This document shows positions 9,447 through 18,135 of a DNA stretch of 36,216 nt, in pieces (position 1 is the first letter of the stretch; the number at the start of each line of letters is the position of its first letter). Source of the stretch: Candidatus Solibacter usitatus. GTDB taxonomy: Bacteria > Acidobacteriota > Terriglobia > Bryobacterales > Bryobacteraceae. Location of the stretch: positions 1-36,216 of the forward strand of contig JACRBC010000094.1 in NCBI GenBank assembly GCA_016213245.1, written 5' to 3'. Made by a program: the position numbers and the translations under genes. The notes under the pieces are model-generated. The model made no database searches and was not told where the DNA came from. It saw nothing but the letters and a program-made list of their open reading frames with translations.

Positions 9447-10853
9447 ATGCAAGACCGATTGAATATCGCCGTGTTTGTCGACTACGACAACATCGAGATC
9501 GGCGTGAAGAGCACCCTTCGACGTGAGTTCGAAGTCTCGCTCGTCCTCGACGCCCTCAAGGAGCGCGGGGACATCGTCGCCAAATTCGCTTACGCCAACT
9601 GGAGCCGCCAGGAGGGCGCCACCCGCAACATGGCCGAAAACGCCGTGCAGATGGTCCAGCGCATCCCCTCCCCCCGCGGAGACAAGAACGGCGCCGACAT
9701 CAACCTGGCCCTCGACGCCCTCGAAATGGCCTTCACCCACGACCACGTCAACGCCTTCGCCATCGTCAGCGGCGACTCCGACTTCATCCCGCTTGTCAAC
9801 AAGCTCAAGGAGTACGGCAAAACCGTCTTCGTCGTCGGCGGCAAGGCCTTCACCTCCACCATCCTCCAGCAGAACTGCCACGAGTTCGTCAGCTTCGAGT
9901 CCCTCCTCAACGTCGAGCCCGGCGCCGCTCCCCCGGCGCCCGCCGGCCCCGAACGCCTCGGCCCCGAACGCTTCGGCGCCGACCGCCTCGGCGCCGATCG
10001 CGAGTCCTACCGCGAGCGTAAGGACAAACGCTTCCGCGAGCGCGAGGAACGCCGCGAGGAACGCCGCAAGGAACGCGAGGCGCGCGAGCTGCTGCCCGCG
10101 AAAGACCAGCCGCCGCAGGAGCGCCCCAACGCCCTCGACCTGGCCCTCGCCATGCCCCTCGTCGAACGCTCCCTCCAGGTCCTCGAACGCCGCAACGTCC
10201 AGCCCCAGCTCGGACTCCTCAAGTCCACCATGCTGCAGCTCGACTCCTCCTTCAGCGAGAACACCTACGGCGCCCGCAGCTTCTCCGACTTCGTCGAGAA
10301 GCTCAAGCGCGCCGAACTGGTCTACGTCAAGGGCACCGGAGGCCGCTACTTCATCGAGCGCAAACACCGCGCCGCCGATAAGGCCCTCCCCCGCCCCGAG
10401 GAGGCCCTCCCCATGCTCCGCGAGGTACTGGAAATCCACCGCCTCGAATTCGAGGAGTGCGGCCAGGCCGCCGAAGACCTCAACGTCTGGATGAAGGAGG
10501 AATACCCCACCTTCGACCACGCCAACTACGGCTTCCAGGGCTTCAACGAGTTCCTTAACTTCGCCCAGGATAAGACCGTCGTCCGCGTCGAGCCCCGCCA
10601 GGAAGGCGGCCTCCTCGTGAACCTCGGCTCCGAGTTCTATCCCCCCGCCCCCCCCCGGCGCGAGGTGCGCGAAGAGGACCTCCTCACCGAGCACGACTTC
10701 CGCCAGCCCATCGTCAAGGGCCAGCCCACCGCCACCGGCGAAATCCCGCCCGAAGACGAGCCCCTCAAGCCCAAGAAGCGCGTCTCGCGTAAAAAGCCGT
10801 CCGACTCCGGCGGTGACAAGCCGCGCCGCACGCGCCGCAAGAAAGCCGACTAG
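9447..10853 (+). CDS. NYN-domain putative RNase with two OST-HTH/LOTUS domains
   Basis: The protein has 468 aa. The N-terminal NYN/PIN-like nuclease domain spans about 5-155, with acidic residues D12 (VDYDN), D84 (GADINLALD) and D110/D112 (GDSDF). A low-complexity stretch (PERLGPERFGADRLGADR, about 168-185) leads into an Arg/Glu-rich charged helix (188-212). Two OST-HTH/LOTUS-like winged helices follow at about 228-305 and 319-398, then a Lys/Arg-rich tail (441-468) that probably binds nucleic acid. LOTUS domains bind RNA, in some cases G-rich or structured RNA, so an RNA-processing or decay role is inferred. The longer frame from 9372 overlaps the B12 gene; the ATG at 9447 fits the domain start. 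The RidA gene follows after 11 bp. Confidence 0.85.
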   Translation: MQDRLNIAVFVDYDNIEIGVKSTLRREFEVSLVLDALKERGDIVAKFAYANWSRQEGATRNMAENAVQMVQRIPSPRGDKNGADINLALDALEMAFTHDHVNAFAIVSGDSDFIPLVNKLKEYGKTVFVVGGKAFTSTILQQNCHEFVSFESLLNVEPGAAPPAPAGPERLGPERFGADRLGADRESYRERKDKRFREREERREERRKEREARELLPAKDQPPQERPNALDLALAMPLVERSLQVLERRNVQPQLGLLKSTMLQLDSSFSENTYGARSFSDFVEKLKRAELVYVKGTGGRYFIERKHRAADKALPRPEEALPMLREVLEIHRLEFEECGQAAEDLNVWMKEEYPTFDHANYGFQGFNEFLNFAQDKTVVRVEPRQEGGLLVNLGSEFYPPAPPRREVREEDLLTEHDFRQPIVKGQPTATGEIPPEDEPLKPKKRVSRKKPSDSGGDKPRRTRRKKAD

Positions 10854-10864
10854 GTGCTCCGCCC

Positions 10865-11254
10865 ATGAGCAGCATCCAGCGCGTCTTTCCCCCTGAAACG
10901 CCGACACCCCGCGGGCCCTACTCGCCCGCGGTGGTCGCTGGCGATTTCATCTACGTCTCCGGCCAGGGGCCCATCGACCCATCCATCGACCGGTTCTCCT
11001 ACGGCGAGATCCAGCACGAGACCCGCCTCACCCTGGAAAACATCCGCCGTATCCTCGCCGCCGCCGGCGCCTCGCTCGCCGACGTCGTCAAGTGCAACGT
11101 CTATCTCCGCGACGGCAACGACTTCGCCGCCATGAACCAGGTCTATACCGAGTTCTTCGGAGATCAGCGCCCGGCGCGCACCACCGTCGCCGTCGCCTTC
11201 GCTGATCCCACCATGAAGATCGAAATCGACTGCGTCGCCTACAAGCCCCGCTAG
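10865..11254 (+). CDS. ridA: RidA-family reactive enamine/imine deaminase
   Basis: The protein has 129 aa, the normal length of the YjgF/YER057c/UK114 family, which hydrolyses reactive 2-aminoacrylate-type enamines in the cytoplasm. The substrate-carboxylate Arg is R105 (PARTTV) and the water-positioning Glu is E120 (KIEIDCVAY), the same numbers as in E. coli RidA. GPYSPAVVAGDFIYVSGQ and ADVVKCNVYLRD are further family signatures. It is 11 bp after the NYN gene and is likely cotranscribed. It converges on the VWFA gene with 10 bp between the stops. Confidence 0.93.
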   Translation: MSSIQRVFPPETPTPRGPYSPAVVAGDFIYVSGQGPIDPSIDRFSYGEIQHETRLTLENIRRILAAAGASLADVVKCNVYLRDGNDFAAMNQVYTEFFGDQRPARTTVAVAFADPTMKIEIDCVAYKPR

Positions 11255-11264
11255 CCGCCGCCCC

Positions 11265-12185
11265 CTACCGGGGCTGCGCGTAGTACCCCTTGCGCGCCCG
11301 CACCGTCACGTCCGTCCGGCCCTTGACCCGGATGTCGATCTCGTGGAACAGGCCGTCCGCCTTCCACGGCTCCGGCCTGTACAGCACCCGGTACTGGCTC
11401 CGCAGCTCGTTGGCGATGTTCTCGAAGTCCCGCGCCAGGTCCTCTGCCTTGAACGGAAAAAACGCCAGCCCGCCCGTCTCGCGGCAGAAGTACTTCAGGA
11501 CCTTGTCGCCATCCGTCTCGCGGCGCGTCATGTTGGTCGAGATGGCATAGATCACCACATCGGCCTTCTGCGCCATCTCCAGCGCCTGGTCGCGCGAGTA
11601 CCTCGACGCGTTGTCGTCCCCGTCGCCCACCACCACCAGAGCGTGCCGGAACCTGTGCCGCGACTCCTCCAGCATCAGCCGGTCCCGGCAGGCCCCGTAC
11701 ATCGTCTCGTACAGCGCCGTGCCCCCGCCCGGCCGCAGCTCCCGCAGCTTTTTCGAAAGCAGCTCGGTGTCGTCGGTCATGTCCTGCACCAGGTGCGGCT
11801 CGGTGTCGAAGCCGTAGATCACCGCCCGGTCCGTGCCGCTGCGGATCACGCTCTGCAGGAAGTTCCCGGCCGCCTCCAGCTCGAACCGGAAGCGGTCCCG
11901 GATCGAGTTGCTGGTGTCCACCAGCATCGCGATCCGCAACGGCAGGTTCGTCTCCGCCGCGAACTCCATGATGGCCTGCCGCTTCTTGTTCTCGGTGATC
12001 TCGAAGTCGTCCTTCGTCAGGTTGTTCACGAACCGCCCGCGCTTGTCCGACACCGTGTACAGCAGGTTGACGCGCGTCACTTCCAGCGTGATCGTCTGGC
12101 TCTCATCCGCCGGCAAGGGCCGCTTGGCCTGCTGTGCCGCGGCGGACGCCGTCGCGGCCAGTGACAAGAAGGTTCGTCGATTCAT
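11265..12185 (-). CDS. VWFA-related secreted protein of acidobacterial type
   Basis: The protein has 306 aa from the ATG at 12185, preceded by GGGTGGG. The N-terminus MNRRTFLSLAATASAAA is a signal with a twin-Arg-like start. An N-terminal beta domain (VNLLYTVSDKRGRFVNNLTKDDFEITENKK, cut here into VNLLYTVSDKRGRF and NNLTKDDFEITENK) precedes a von Willebrand A domain with MIDAS motif DTSNS (D90, S92, S94). This arrangement matches the acidobacterial VWFA-related family (TIGR03436), thought to mediate protein contacts in the envelope. The frame extends to 12233, but that adds CGNSDCGNPYNQ ahead of the signal. It lies 10 bp after the pseudouridine synthase gene. Confidence 0.88.
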   Translation of the reverse strand: MNRRTFLSLAATASAAAQQAKRPLPADESQTITLEVTRVNLLYTVSDKRGRFVNNLTKDDFEITENKKRQAIMEFAAETNLPLRIAMLVDTSNSIRDRFRFELEAAGNFLQSVIRSGTDRAVIYGFDTEPHLVQDMTDDTELLSKKLRELRPGGGTALYETMYGACRDRLMLEESRHRFRHALVVVGDGDDNASRYSRDQALEMAQKADVVIYAISTNMTRRETDGDKVLKYFCRETGGLAFFPFKAEDLARDFENIANELRSQYRVLYRPEPWKADGLFHEIDIRVKGRTDVTVRARKGYYAQPR

Positions 12186-12195
12186 CCCACCCTGA

Positions 12196-13104
12196 TTATA
12201 GGGGTTGCCGCAATCGCTGTTTCCACAGGACAAGCTCCTCTGGAACAGGGGCCTCCACGGTGATGGAGCCGCCGCCCGATGGCGGCGCGAAGGTGATCCG
12301 CCAGGCGTGCAGCCACGGCCGCTCCAGCTCCGGCTGCCGCGCCGCGCCGTACAGCGTGTCGCCCGCCACCGGGTGGTGCAGGCTCGACAGATGCACGCGG
12401 ATCTGGTGCGTCCGCCCGGTGCCGATGCGCACCTCCAACAGGGTGAACTTCTCGAACCGCTCCAGTACCTTGTACTCCGTGTAGGCCTCGCGGCCGTGCG
12501 CCAGCCGCGCCGTCATGCGCGTCCGTTTCACCGGGTCGCGCGCGATGGCCTGCTCCACCACCCCGCTGTCCCTCTTCACCACGCCCTCCACCAGCGCCAG
12601 GTAGACCTTCTTCACCTTGCGGCCGGCGAACTGCGCGGCCAGGCTGCGGTGCGCCTCGTCGGTCCGCGCCACCAGCAGCACGCCGCTGGTGCCCTTATCC
12701 AGCCGGTGCACGATGCCCGGACGCACCTCCCCCCCTACCGTCGACAGCGCTTCGAAATGATGCAGCAGGGCGTTGACCAGCGTCCCCGAGCTCCGCCCGG
12801 CGCCGGCGTGCACCACCAGCCCCGCCGGCTTGTTCACCGCCACAACGCCGGCGTCCTCGTAGAGGATCTCCAGCGGGATGGCCTCGGCGAAAGCGCGCAA
12901 CGGCTTCAGCCCGGCCGGCTCCACCTGCACCTGTTCCCCGGCGCGCAACTTCCATGACGCCTTCTTCACCGCGCCGTTGACGCGCACGCGGCCCTCGTCG
13001 ATCCACGACCGGATACGCGACCGGCTGTAGGCCGGCAGCCGCGCGCTGGCGAAGTGGTCCAGCCGCGCGCCGGCGTCGCCTTCCTCCACGCTGAAGCGAT
13101 GCAC
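12196..13104 (-). CDS. rluD: RluA/RluD-family rRNA pseudouridine synthase
   Basis: The protein has 302 aa from a GTG at 13104. An S4 RNA-binding domain (RLDHFASARLPAYSRSRIRS...) covers about residues 10-65, followed by the catalytic domain with HRLDKGTSG (catalytic D136) and GRTHQIRVHL. RluD of E. coli modifies helix 69 of 23S rRNA; the exact sites here are inferred. The frame is open to 13170, but the longer start would overlap the divergent gene at 13128 by 43 bp, so GTG with the native-looking VHRFSVEEGD start is preferred. Confidence 0.88.
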   Translation of the reverse strand: MHRFSVEEGDAGARLDHFASARLPAYSRSRIRSWIDEGRVRVNGAVKKASWKLRAGEQVQVEPAGLKPLRAFAEAIPLEILYEDAGVVAVNKPAGLVVHAGAGRSSGTLVNALLHHFEALSTVGGEVRPGIVHRLDKGTSGVLLVARTDEAHRSLAAQFAGRKVKKVYLALVEGVVKRDSGVVEQAIARDPVKRTRMTARLAHGREAYTEYKVLERFEKFTLLEVRIGTGRTHQIRVHLSSLHHPVAGDTLYGAARQPELERPWLHAWRITFAPPSGGGSITVEAPVPEELVLWKQRLRQPL

Positions 13105-13127
13105 GACTCTCAGGGTACACTGAGGCG

Positions 13128-14525
13128 ATGCGGGCACTCTGGCTGGGTATCTTCGCGCTGCTGCTCGCATCCCGGCTCTGCCACTGGGACGTCCTCTGGA
13201 TCGAGGAAGCCTATCCCACCGCCGCCGCCGCGGAGCTGCTCAACGGCAAGGTCCTCTATAAGGACATCTGGTTCGACAAGCCTCCACTGTTTGCGGGCAT
13301 CTACGTGCTCTGGGGCGCTTACACCGGCCTGGCCCTGCGGCTGGCAGGCGCCGCCTTCGGCATGCTCTCGGCCTGGGCCGCCGCCCGCGCCGCGCGGGCC
13401 TTTTGGGGGCCCCGCGAAGCAGGCTGGGCCGCGGCATTCACCGCCTTCGTCCTCACCTTTGACACACCCTCCGCCACGCTGGCCCTGACCCCGGACGTGC
13501 TCACCGTCCCGCTGCACTTTGCCGCCGCAGCGCTGGCTTTTTCCGGCTTCCCGCTGTGGGCCGGCCTGTGCGCCGGCGTCTCGCTGCTGTTCAACGCCAA
13601 GGGATTGCTCATTCTCGCCGCCTGCCTGCTCTGGCAGCTTCGCCGCGCTCATATGCTCGCCCTGGGGTTCGCCATCCCCGTGCTCGCCGCGGCCGGTTGG
13701 ATGGCCTTTCAAGGATCGCTGGGCGACTACTGGCAACAAGTCTGGCTGTGGGGTGCCGCCTACTCCCGCGATACCCTTCTTTCCCAGCCGCTGCTGGAGG
13801 GCGTCCGCCGCACGGTCAACTGGAGCTGGTTCCACCTCGCCCTCATCGCCGGCCTGCTGGCCGCCTCCTGGGACGAGAAGGACATGCGCTGGCCGGCGTG
13901 GTTGCTTCTCTCACTCGCCGGCGTCTTTCTCGGCCTGCGCTTCTTCCCGCGCTATTTCTTCCACCTGCTGCCGGTGGTGGTACTGATGGCCGCGCGCGGT
14001 TTTGCCCGCCTGACGCCCAAACGCGCCGCCGTACTCGCGCTGCTGCTGGTGATCCCGCTGGCGCGCTACGGCCCGCGCTACGTTCAACTGGTGCAGGGCC
14101 GCGCCTGGTCCGACCTCGCCATGTTCGACAGCTCGCGCAAGGCGGCGGACTTCCTCAAGTCCAGATCGCACTCCGGCGATACGCTGTTTGTCTGGGGCTA
14201 CCGCCCCGATCTTTACCCGCTGAGCGGCTTGCCGGCCGGCACGCGCTTCCTCGACTCCCAGCCGCTGAGCGGCGTCATCGCCGATCGCCACCTGTCCAAC
14301 TCCCATGTGACCTTCCCCGACATCGCCCGCGCCAATCGCCAGGCGCTTCTCAACGGCCCGCGCCCCACCTGGATCGCCGATGGGTTGGGGCCTTACAATC
14401 CTTCGCTTGACGTCCGCTCGTCGCTCCCCGAGATGATGGCCGGCTACACCCTGGCCGCCGAATCACCCGGCTACAGGATCTACCGCATTGCGCCCGGCCG
14501 GCAGGCGCGCACCGGGGCGGAATGA
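13128..14525 (+). CDS. GT39/ArnT-like membrane glycosyltransferase
   Basis: The 465-aa protein is very hydrophobic, with about 10 membrane segments. Near the N-terminus, WIEEAYPTAAAAELLNGK and LYKDIWFDKPPLFAG match the first periplasmic loop of the dolichyl/undecaprenyl-phosphate-sugar glycosyltransferase families (PMT/GT39, PMT_2), in which an acidic residue (E26 or E27) is catalytic. Such enzymes move sugars from a lipid carrier to proteins or lipids outside the membrane. The C-terminal part from about residue 330 is soluble. It is divergent from the pseudouridine synthase gene, only 23 bp between starts. The donor and acceptor cannot be told. Confidence 0.75.
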   Translation: MRALWLGIFALLLASRLCHWDVLWIEEAYPTAAAAELLNGKVLYKDIWFDKPPLFAGIYVLWGAYTGLALRLAGAAFGMLSAWAAARAARAFWGPREAGWAAAFTAFVLTFDTPSATLALTPDVLTVPLHFAAAALAFSGFPLWAGLCAGVSLLFNAKGLLILAACLLWQLRRAHMLALGFAIPVLAAAGWMAFQGSLGDYWQQVWLWGAAYSRDTLLSQPLLEGVRRTVNWSWFHLALIAGLLAASWDEKDMRWPAWLLLSLAGVFLGLRFFPRYFFHLLPVVVLMAARGFARLTPKRAAVLALLLVIPLARYGPRYVQLVQGRAWSDLAMFDSSRKAADFLKSRSHSGDTLFVWGYRPDLYPLSGLPAGTRFLDSQPLSGVIADRHLSNSHVTFPDIARANRQALLNGPRPTWIADGLGPYNPSLDVRSSLPEMMAGYTLAAESPGYRIYRIAPGRQARTGAE

Positions 14526-14531
14526 AACCGC

Positions 14532-14560
14532 TTACTTTTTGAGACACGCCGGTATATGAT
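14532..14560 (+). promoter_or_regulatory. weak promoter candidate for the TonB receptor gene
   Basis: TATGAT at 14555-14560 is 5 of 6 to the -10 consensus. The best hexamer at 17-bp spacing, TTACTT (14532-14537), is poor; TTGAGA at 14539-14544 is good but too close. It stands between the glycosyltransferase stop and the receptor start, near the left edge of the skew-inverted block. Confidence 0.35.
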
Positions 14561-14616
14561 CAAGCTGACATGACAGCCGCCAGCGCTTCGACTGGTGGTC
14601 TCGCGGGAGGATGATC

Positions 14617-17600
14617 ATGATGCAGCGTTGTTTCTCAGTCATTTCCGTACTCTGCCTGCTGGCGACGGCGGGCATGGGCCAGCAGGATGCCCGCGGAACG
14701 ATCGTGGGTGCGGTGACCGACGCCTCCGGCGCAGTGGTGGCCGGCGCGCAGGTGGACGTGGTCAACAAGGCCATGGGCACCAAGATTTCGCTGAAGACGA
14801 ATGATTCGGGGTTGTACCAGGCACCTTTCCTGATCCCTGGCAAGTACCAGGTGAAGGTGGAAGTAGCGGGGTTCAAGAAGTATCTGCGGGATGAGTTGGA
14901 AGTCAGGGTGAACGACCGGCTGGAGGTGGACATCAAGCTGGAAGTGGGCGCGGCGGAGCAGAGCGTGACGGTGACGGGAGAGACGCCGCTGCTGGCGACG
15001 GAGACGGCGTCGCTGGGCGCGGTGATAGACGGACGCCGGGTGTCGGAGTTGCCGATCCCGCACGGGAACCCGTACTTCCTGATCGGCTTGGCGGCTGGCG
15101 TTTCATTCACGCGCGATCCGCGGTTGGATCGCCCGTTCGAGCCGACGCACATCGTGGGCTACACGATGGACGGGACCAGGGCGAACCGCAGCGACATCAC
15201 GATCGACGGAGCGGTGGCGACGGCGACGGCCAACGCGGGCGAGGTGATCTCGTCCTACGTGCCGCCGGCCGACATCGTGCAGGAGTTCAAGGTGCAAACG
15301 GCGACCTTCGACGCCAGCTTCGGCCAGACCGAAGGCGGCGTGACCAACATCAGCCTGAAGTCCGGGACCAACCAACTGCACGGGACGATGTACTACTCCA
15401 ACATGACGCCCGGACTGTTTGCGAACGACTTCTTCGCCAACCGGACCAGCACGCCGCGGCCGGATTTCTACTATCACCGCTGGGGCGCATCGGCCGGCGG
15501 GCCGGTGTGGCTGCCGAAGCTGTACGACGGGCGCAACAAAACGTTCTTCATGTGGGGCTACGAGGGCATCGAAGAGGCGCGGCCGAGGAACAACGGGACG
15601 CCGACGGTACCGAGCGAAGCGATGAAGGGCGGCGACTTCTCGGCGCTGCTGCGAGTGAACGCAAACTACCAGGTGTACAACCCGTGGACGCGGCGTTCGG
15701 TCGCCGGCGGGCGTTATCAGCAGGACCCGTTCGCGGGCAACATCATCCCGGCGTCGCTGTTCAACCCGGTCTCCAAGAAGGTGCTGGACACCTACTATCC
15801 GAAGCCGCTGCAGGCGGGCAACGCGGATGGCACGCAGAACTACCTGCGCCCGGAACTGATGGAGCACGCGGCCTACTACACGCACTCGGTGAGAGTGGAC
15901 CACACGCTGACGGACAAGCAGAGGATCTTCGCGCGGGTGAGCTGGTACGACCGCAACAGCGACTACAACAACTTCTTCAACAACCTGACGACGGGCGAGT
16001 GGTTTCTGTTCAGCTCGCGCGCCGGGGTGTTCGATCACGTGTACGCGTTGAACTCGACGACGGTGCTGAACCTGCGCTACGGTTACAACCGGTTTATCCG
16101 CGGGACGAACGCGAATCCGGAGCAGCGCGGCTTTGACCTGACGAAGATCGGCCTGCCGGCGTCGTACAACAACCTGATTTCGGCGGACATGAGGCGGTTT
16201 CCGCGCTTCGACATCACGGGCTACCAGGGAACGGGTATCGGCGGGGAGTACCGTCCGAACGACACGCATTCGTTCAACGCGACGCTGCAGAAGGCCACGG
16301 GGAAGCACGCGCTGAAGGGCGGCATGGAGTGGCGCGCTTACAGGGAGACGGACACGTTCTTCGCCAACAACCAGACGGGGCAGTTCAACTTCGACGCGAC
16401 CTGGACGCGCGGCCCGCTGGACAACTCGACGGCGGCGCCGGGGTCGCTGGGCCAGAGCGTGGCGTCGTTCCTGCTGGGGCTGCCGGCGAGCAGCAGCTTC
16501 GTGGCGCGGTCGGCGAGCTACGCGGAGCAGTCGCTGTCCTGGGGCTTCTTCCTGCACGACGACTGGAAAGTGACGGACCGGCTGACGCTGAACCTGGGCC
16601 TGCGCTGGGAGTTCGAAAACGCGCTGACGGAGCGGTTCAACCGCAGCGTGCGCGGCTTCGATACGGCCTACACCCAGCCTTTCTCGGCGGCGGCGCAGGC
16701 GAAGTACGCGCTGAACCAGACGCCAGAGGTACCGGCGAGTTCATTCAGCGCCAGGGGCGGGCTGACATTCCCGAACGTAGGCGGGCAGCCGCGCTCGTTG
16801 TACAACACGCCGAAGGAGCTGATCATGCCGCGGCTTGGAGCGGCGTACAGGCTGAACAACAGGACGGTGCTGAGGAGCGGCTACGGAGTGTTCTACGGAT
16901 TCCTGGGCCAGCGCCGCGGCGACGTGATCCAAAGCGGCTTCAGCCGCAACACCAGCTTCGTGCCGACGCAGGACAACGGGTTGACGTTCCTGTCGACGCT
17001 GTCGAATCCATGGCCGAACGGCATCCTGGACCCGGTGGGCGCGGGACAGGGCCCTCAGACCTTCGTGGGCAACAGCATCAGCTTCTACAACGAGAACCCG
17101 GTTGCGCCGAAGATGCAGCGCTGGCAGTTCGGCGTGCAACGCGAACTGGGCTCCGGCTTCGTCATGGACCTGACGTACGTGGGGAACCTGGGCAGCGACA
17201 TCGAGATCGGGCAGAACCTGAACGCGACGCCGCAGAAGTACCTGAGCCACAGCCTGCTGCGGGACACCACGACCATCAACTACCTGAGCGCGAACCTGCC
17301 GAACCCGTTCCAGGGATTGCTGCCGGCGGGCGCGTCGGGGACGTTCACGGGCGCGAACCTCTCTCGCGAGAGGCTGCTGCGGCCGTATCCGGAGTTTGAC
17401 GCGATCAGCCAGTCGAGGTTCGACGGCAAGACCTGGTACCACTCGATGCAGTTGAGCGTGGACAAGCGGTTTGCGCGCGGGTTCACCCTCTCAGGCGGCT
17501 ACACGTTCTCCAAGTACATGCAGATGACGGAGACGTTCCAGGCTGACGATCCGACGCCGGTGCGGGTGATCTCCGACCTGGACCGGCCGCACCGCTTCGT

Positions 17601-18123
17601 GGTGAGCGGGATCTGGGAGCTGCCGTTCGGAAAGGGCAGGCACTTCGGCAATTCGATGCCGGCGGCGGCCGAGGGAATCCTCGGCGGCTGGCAGCTTGCG
17701 GGCGTCTACACGTTCCAGAGCGGGTCGCCGATCGGCTTCGGCAACCTGATCTTCATCGGCGACGTGAAGAACATCGCGCTGCCCGCCGACCAGCAGAAGG
17801 TGGAGCGATGGTTCAACACCGACGCGGGTTTTGAGAAGAACTCGACGCTGCAACTGGCGTCGAACGTGCGGTGGTTCGCGCCGCGGTTCGGCTTCATCCG
17901 CGCGGACCAGACCAACAACTACGACCTGTCGGTGATCAAGAATACGCGATTTAAGGAGCGCTACAACGTGCAGATCAAAGGCGAGTTCCTGAACGCGATG
18001 AACCACCCGCTGTTCCCGGCGCCGAACACAACCCCAACGGGCTCGACGTTCGGCCAGGCGGTGGCATCAACGCAGGCCAACTACCCGCGGCGCATCCAGT
18101 TGAATATCAAGTTCCTTTTCTAG
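14617..18123 (+). CDS. Oar-like TonB-dependent outer-membrane receptor
   Basis: The protein has 1168 aa. Signal peptide MMQRCFSVISVLCLLATAGMG is followed by a carboxypeptidase-regulatory domain (about 25-115: GTIVGAVTDASGAVVAGAQV, then LKTNDSGLYQAPFLIPGKY), a plug with IDGAVATATA and VQEFKVQTATFDASFGQTEGG, and a long beta-barrel ending in an aromatic residue (RRIQLNIKFLF). This is the layout of acidobacterial Oar/SusC-like receptors, which are presumed to import or bind glycans or peptides. ATG at 14617 is chosen because GGGAGG lies 6 nt upstream; ATG at 14611 abuts it. The GH2 gene starts 12 bp after the stop, so cotranscription and a carbohydrate ligand are inferred. Confidence 0.92.
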   Translation: MMQRCFSVISVLCLLATAGMGQQDARGTIVGAVTDASGAVVAGAQVDVVNKAMGTKISLKTNDSGLYQAPFLIPGKYQVKVEVAGFKKYLRDELEVRVNDRLEVDIKLEVGAAEQSVTVTGETPLLATETASLGAVIDGRRVSELPIPHGNPYFLIGLAAGVSFTRDPRLDRPFEPTHIVGYTMDGTRANRSDITIDGAVATATANAGEVISSYVPPADIVQEFKVQTATFDASFGQTEGGVTNISLKSGTNQLHGTMYYSNMTPGLFANDFFANRTSTPRPDFYYHRWGASAGGPVWLPKLYDGRNKTFFMWGYEGIEEARPRNNGTPTVPSEAMKGGDFSALLRVNANYQVYNPWTRRSVAGGRYQQDPFAGNIIPASLFNPVSKKVLDTYYPKPLQAGNADGTQNYLRPELMEHAAYYTHSVRVDHTLTDKQRIFARVSWYDRNSDYNNFFNNLTTGEWFLFSSRAGVFDHVYALNSTTVLNLRYGYNRFIRGTNANPEQRGFDLTKIGLPASYNNLISADMRRFPRFDITGYQGTGIGGEYRPNDTHSFNATLQKATGKHALKGGMEWRAYRETDTFFANNQTGQFNFDATWTRGPLDNSTAAPGSLGQSVASFLLGLPASSSFVARSASYAEQSLSWGFFLHDDWKVTDRLTLNLGLRWEFENALTERFNRSVRGFDTAYTQPFSAAAQAKYALNQTPEVPASSFSARGGLTFPNVGGQPRSLYNTPKELIMPRLGAAYRLNNRTVLRSGYGVFYGFLGQRRGDVIQSGFSRNTSFVPTQDNGLTFLSTLSNPWPNGILDPVGAGQGPQTFVGNSISFYNENPVAPKMQRWQFGVQRELGSGFVMDLTYVGNLGSDIEIGQNLNATPQKYLSHSLLRDTTTINYLSANLPNPFQGLLPAGASGTFTGANLSRERLLRPYPEFDAISQSRFDGKTWYHSMQLSVDKRFARGFTLSGGYTFSKYMQMTETFQADDPTPVRVISDLDRPHRFVVSGIWELPFGKGRHFGNSMPAAAEGILGGWQLAGVYTFQSGSPIGFGNLIFIGDVKNIALPADQQKVERWFNTDAGFEKNSTLQLASNVRWFAPRFGFIRADQTNNYDLSVIKNTRFKERYNVQIKGEFLNAMNHPLFPAPNTTPTGSTFGQAVASTQANYPRRIQLNIKFLF

Positions 18124-18135
18124 TAGACCTGTTCC

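Noticed and set aside
9438..10907. Minus-strand open frame of 489 codons
   Set aside because: It is antisense to the NYN-LOTUS gene, whose catalytic motifs are unambiguous.
12195..12200. Perfect TATAAT on the minus strand before the VWFA gene
   Set aside because: It overlaps the stop of the upstream gene, has no -35 at proper spacing and would give a transcript starting at the ribosome site.
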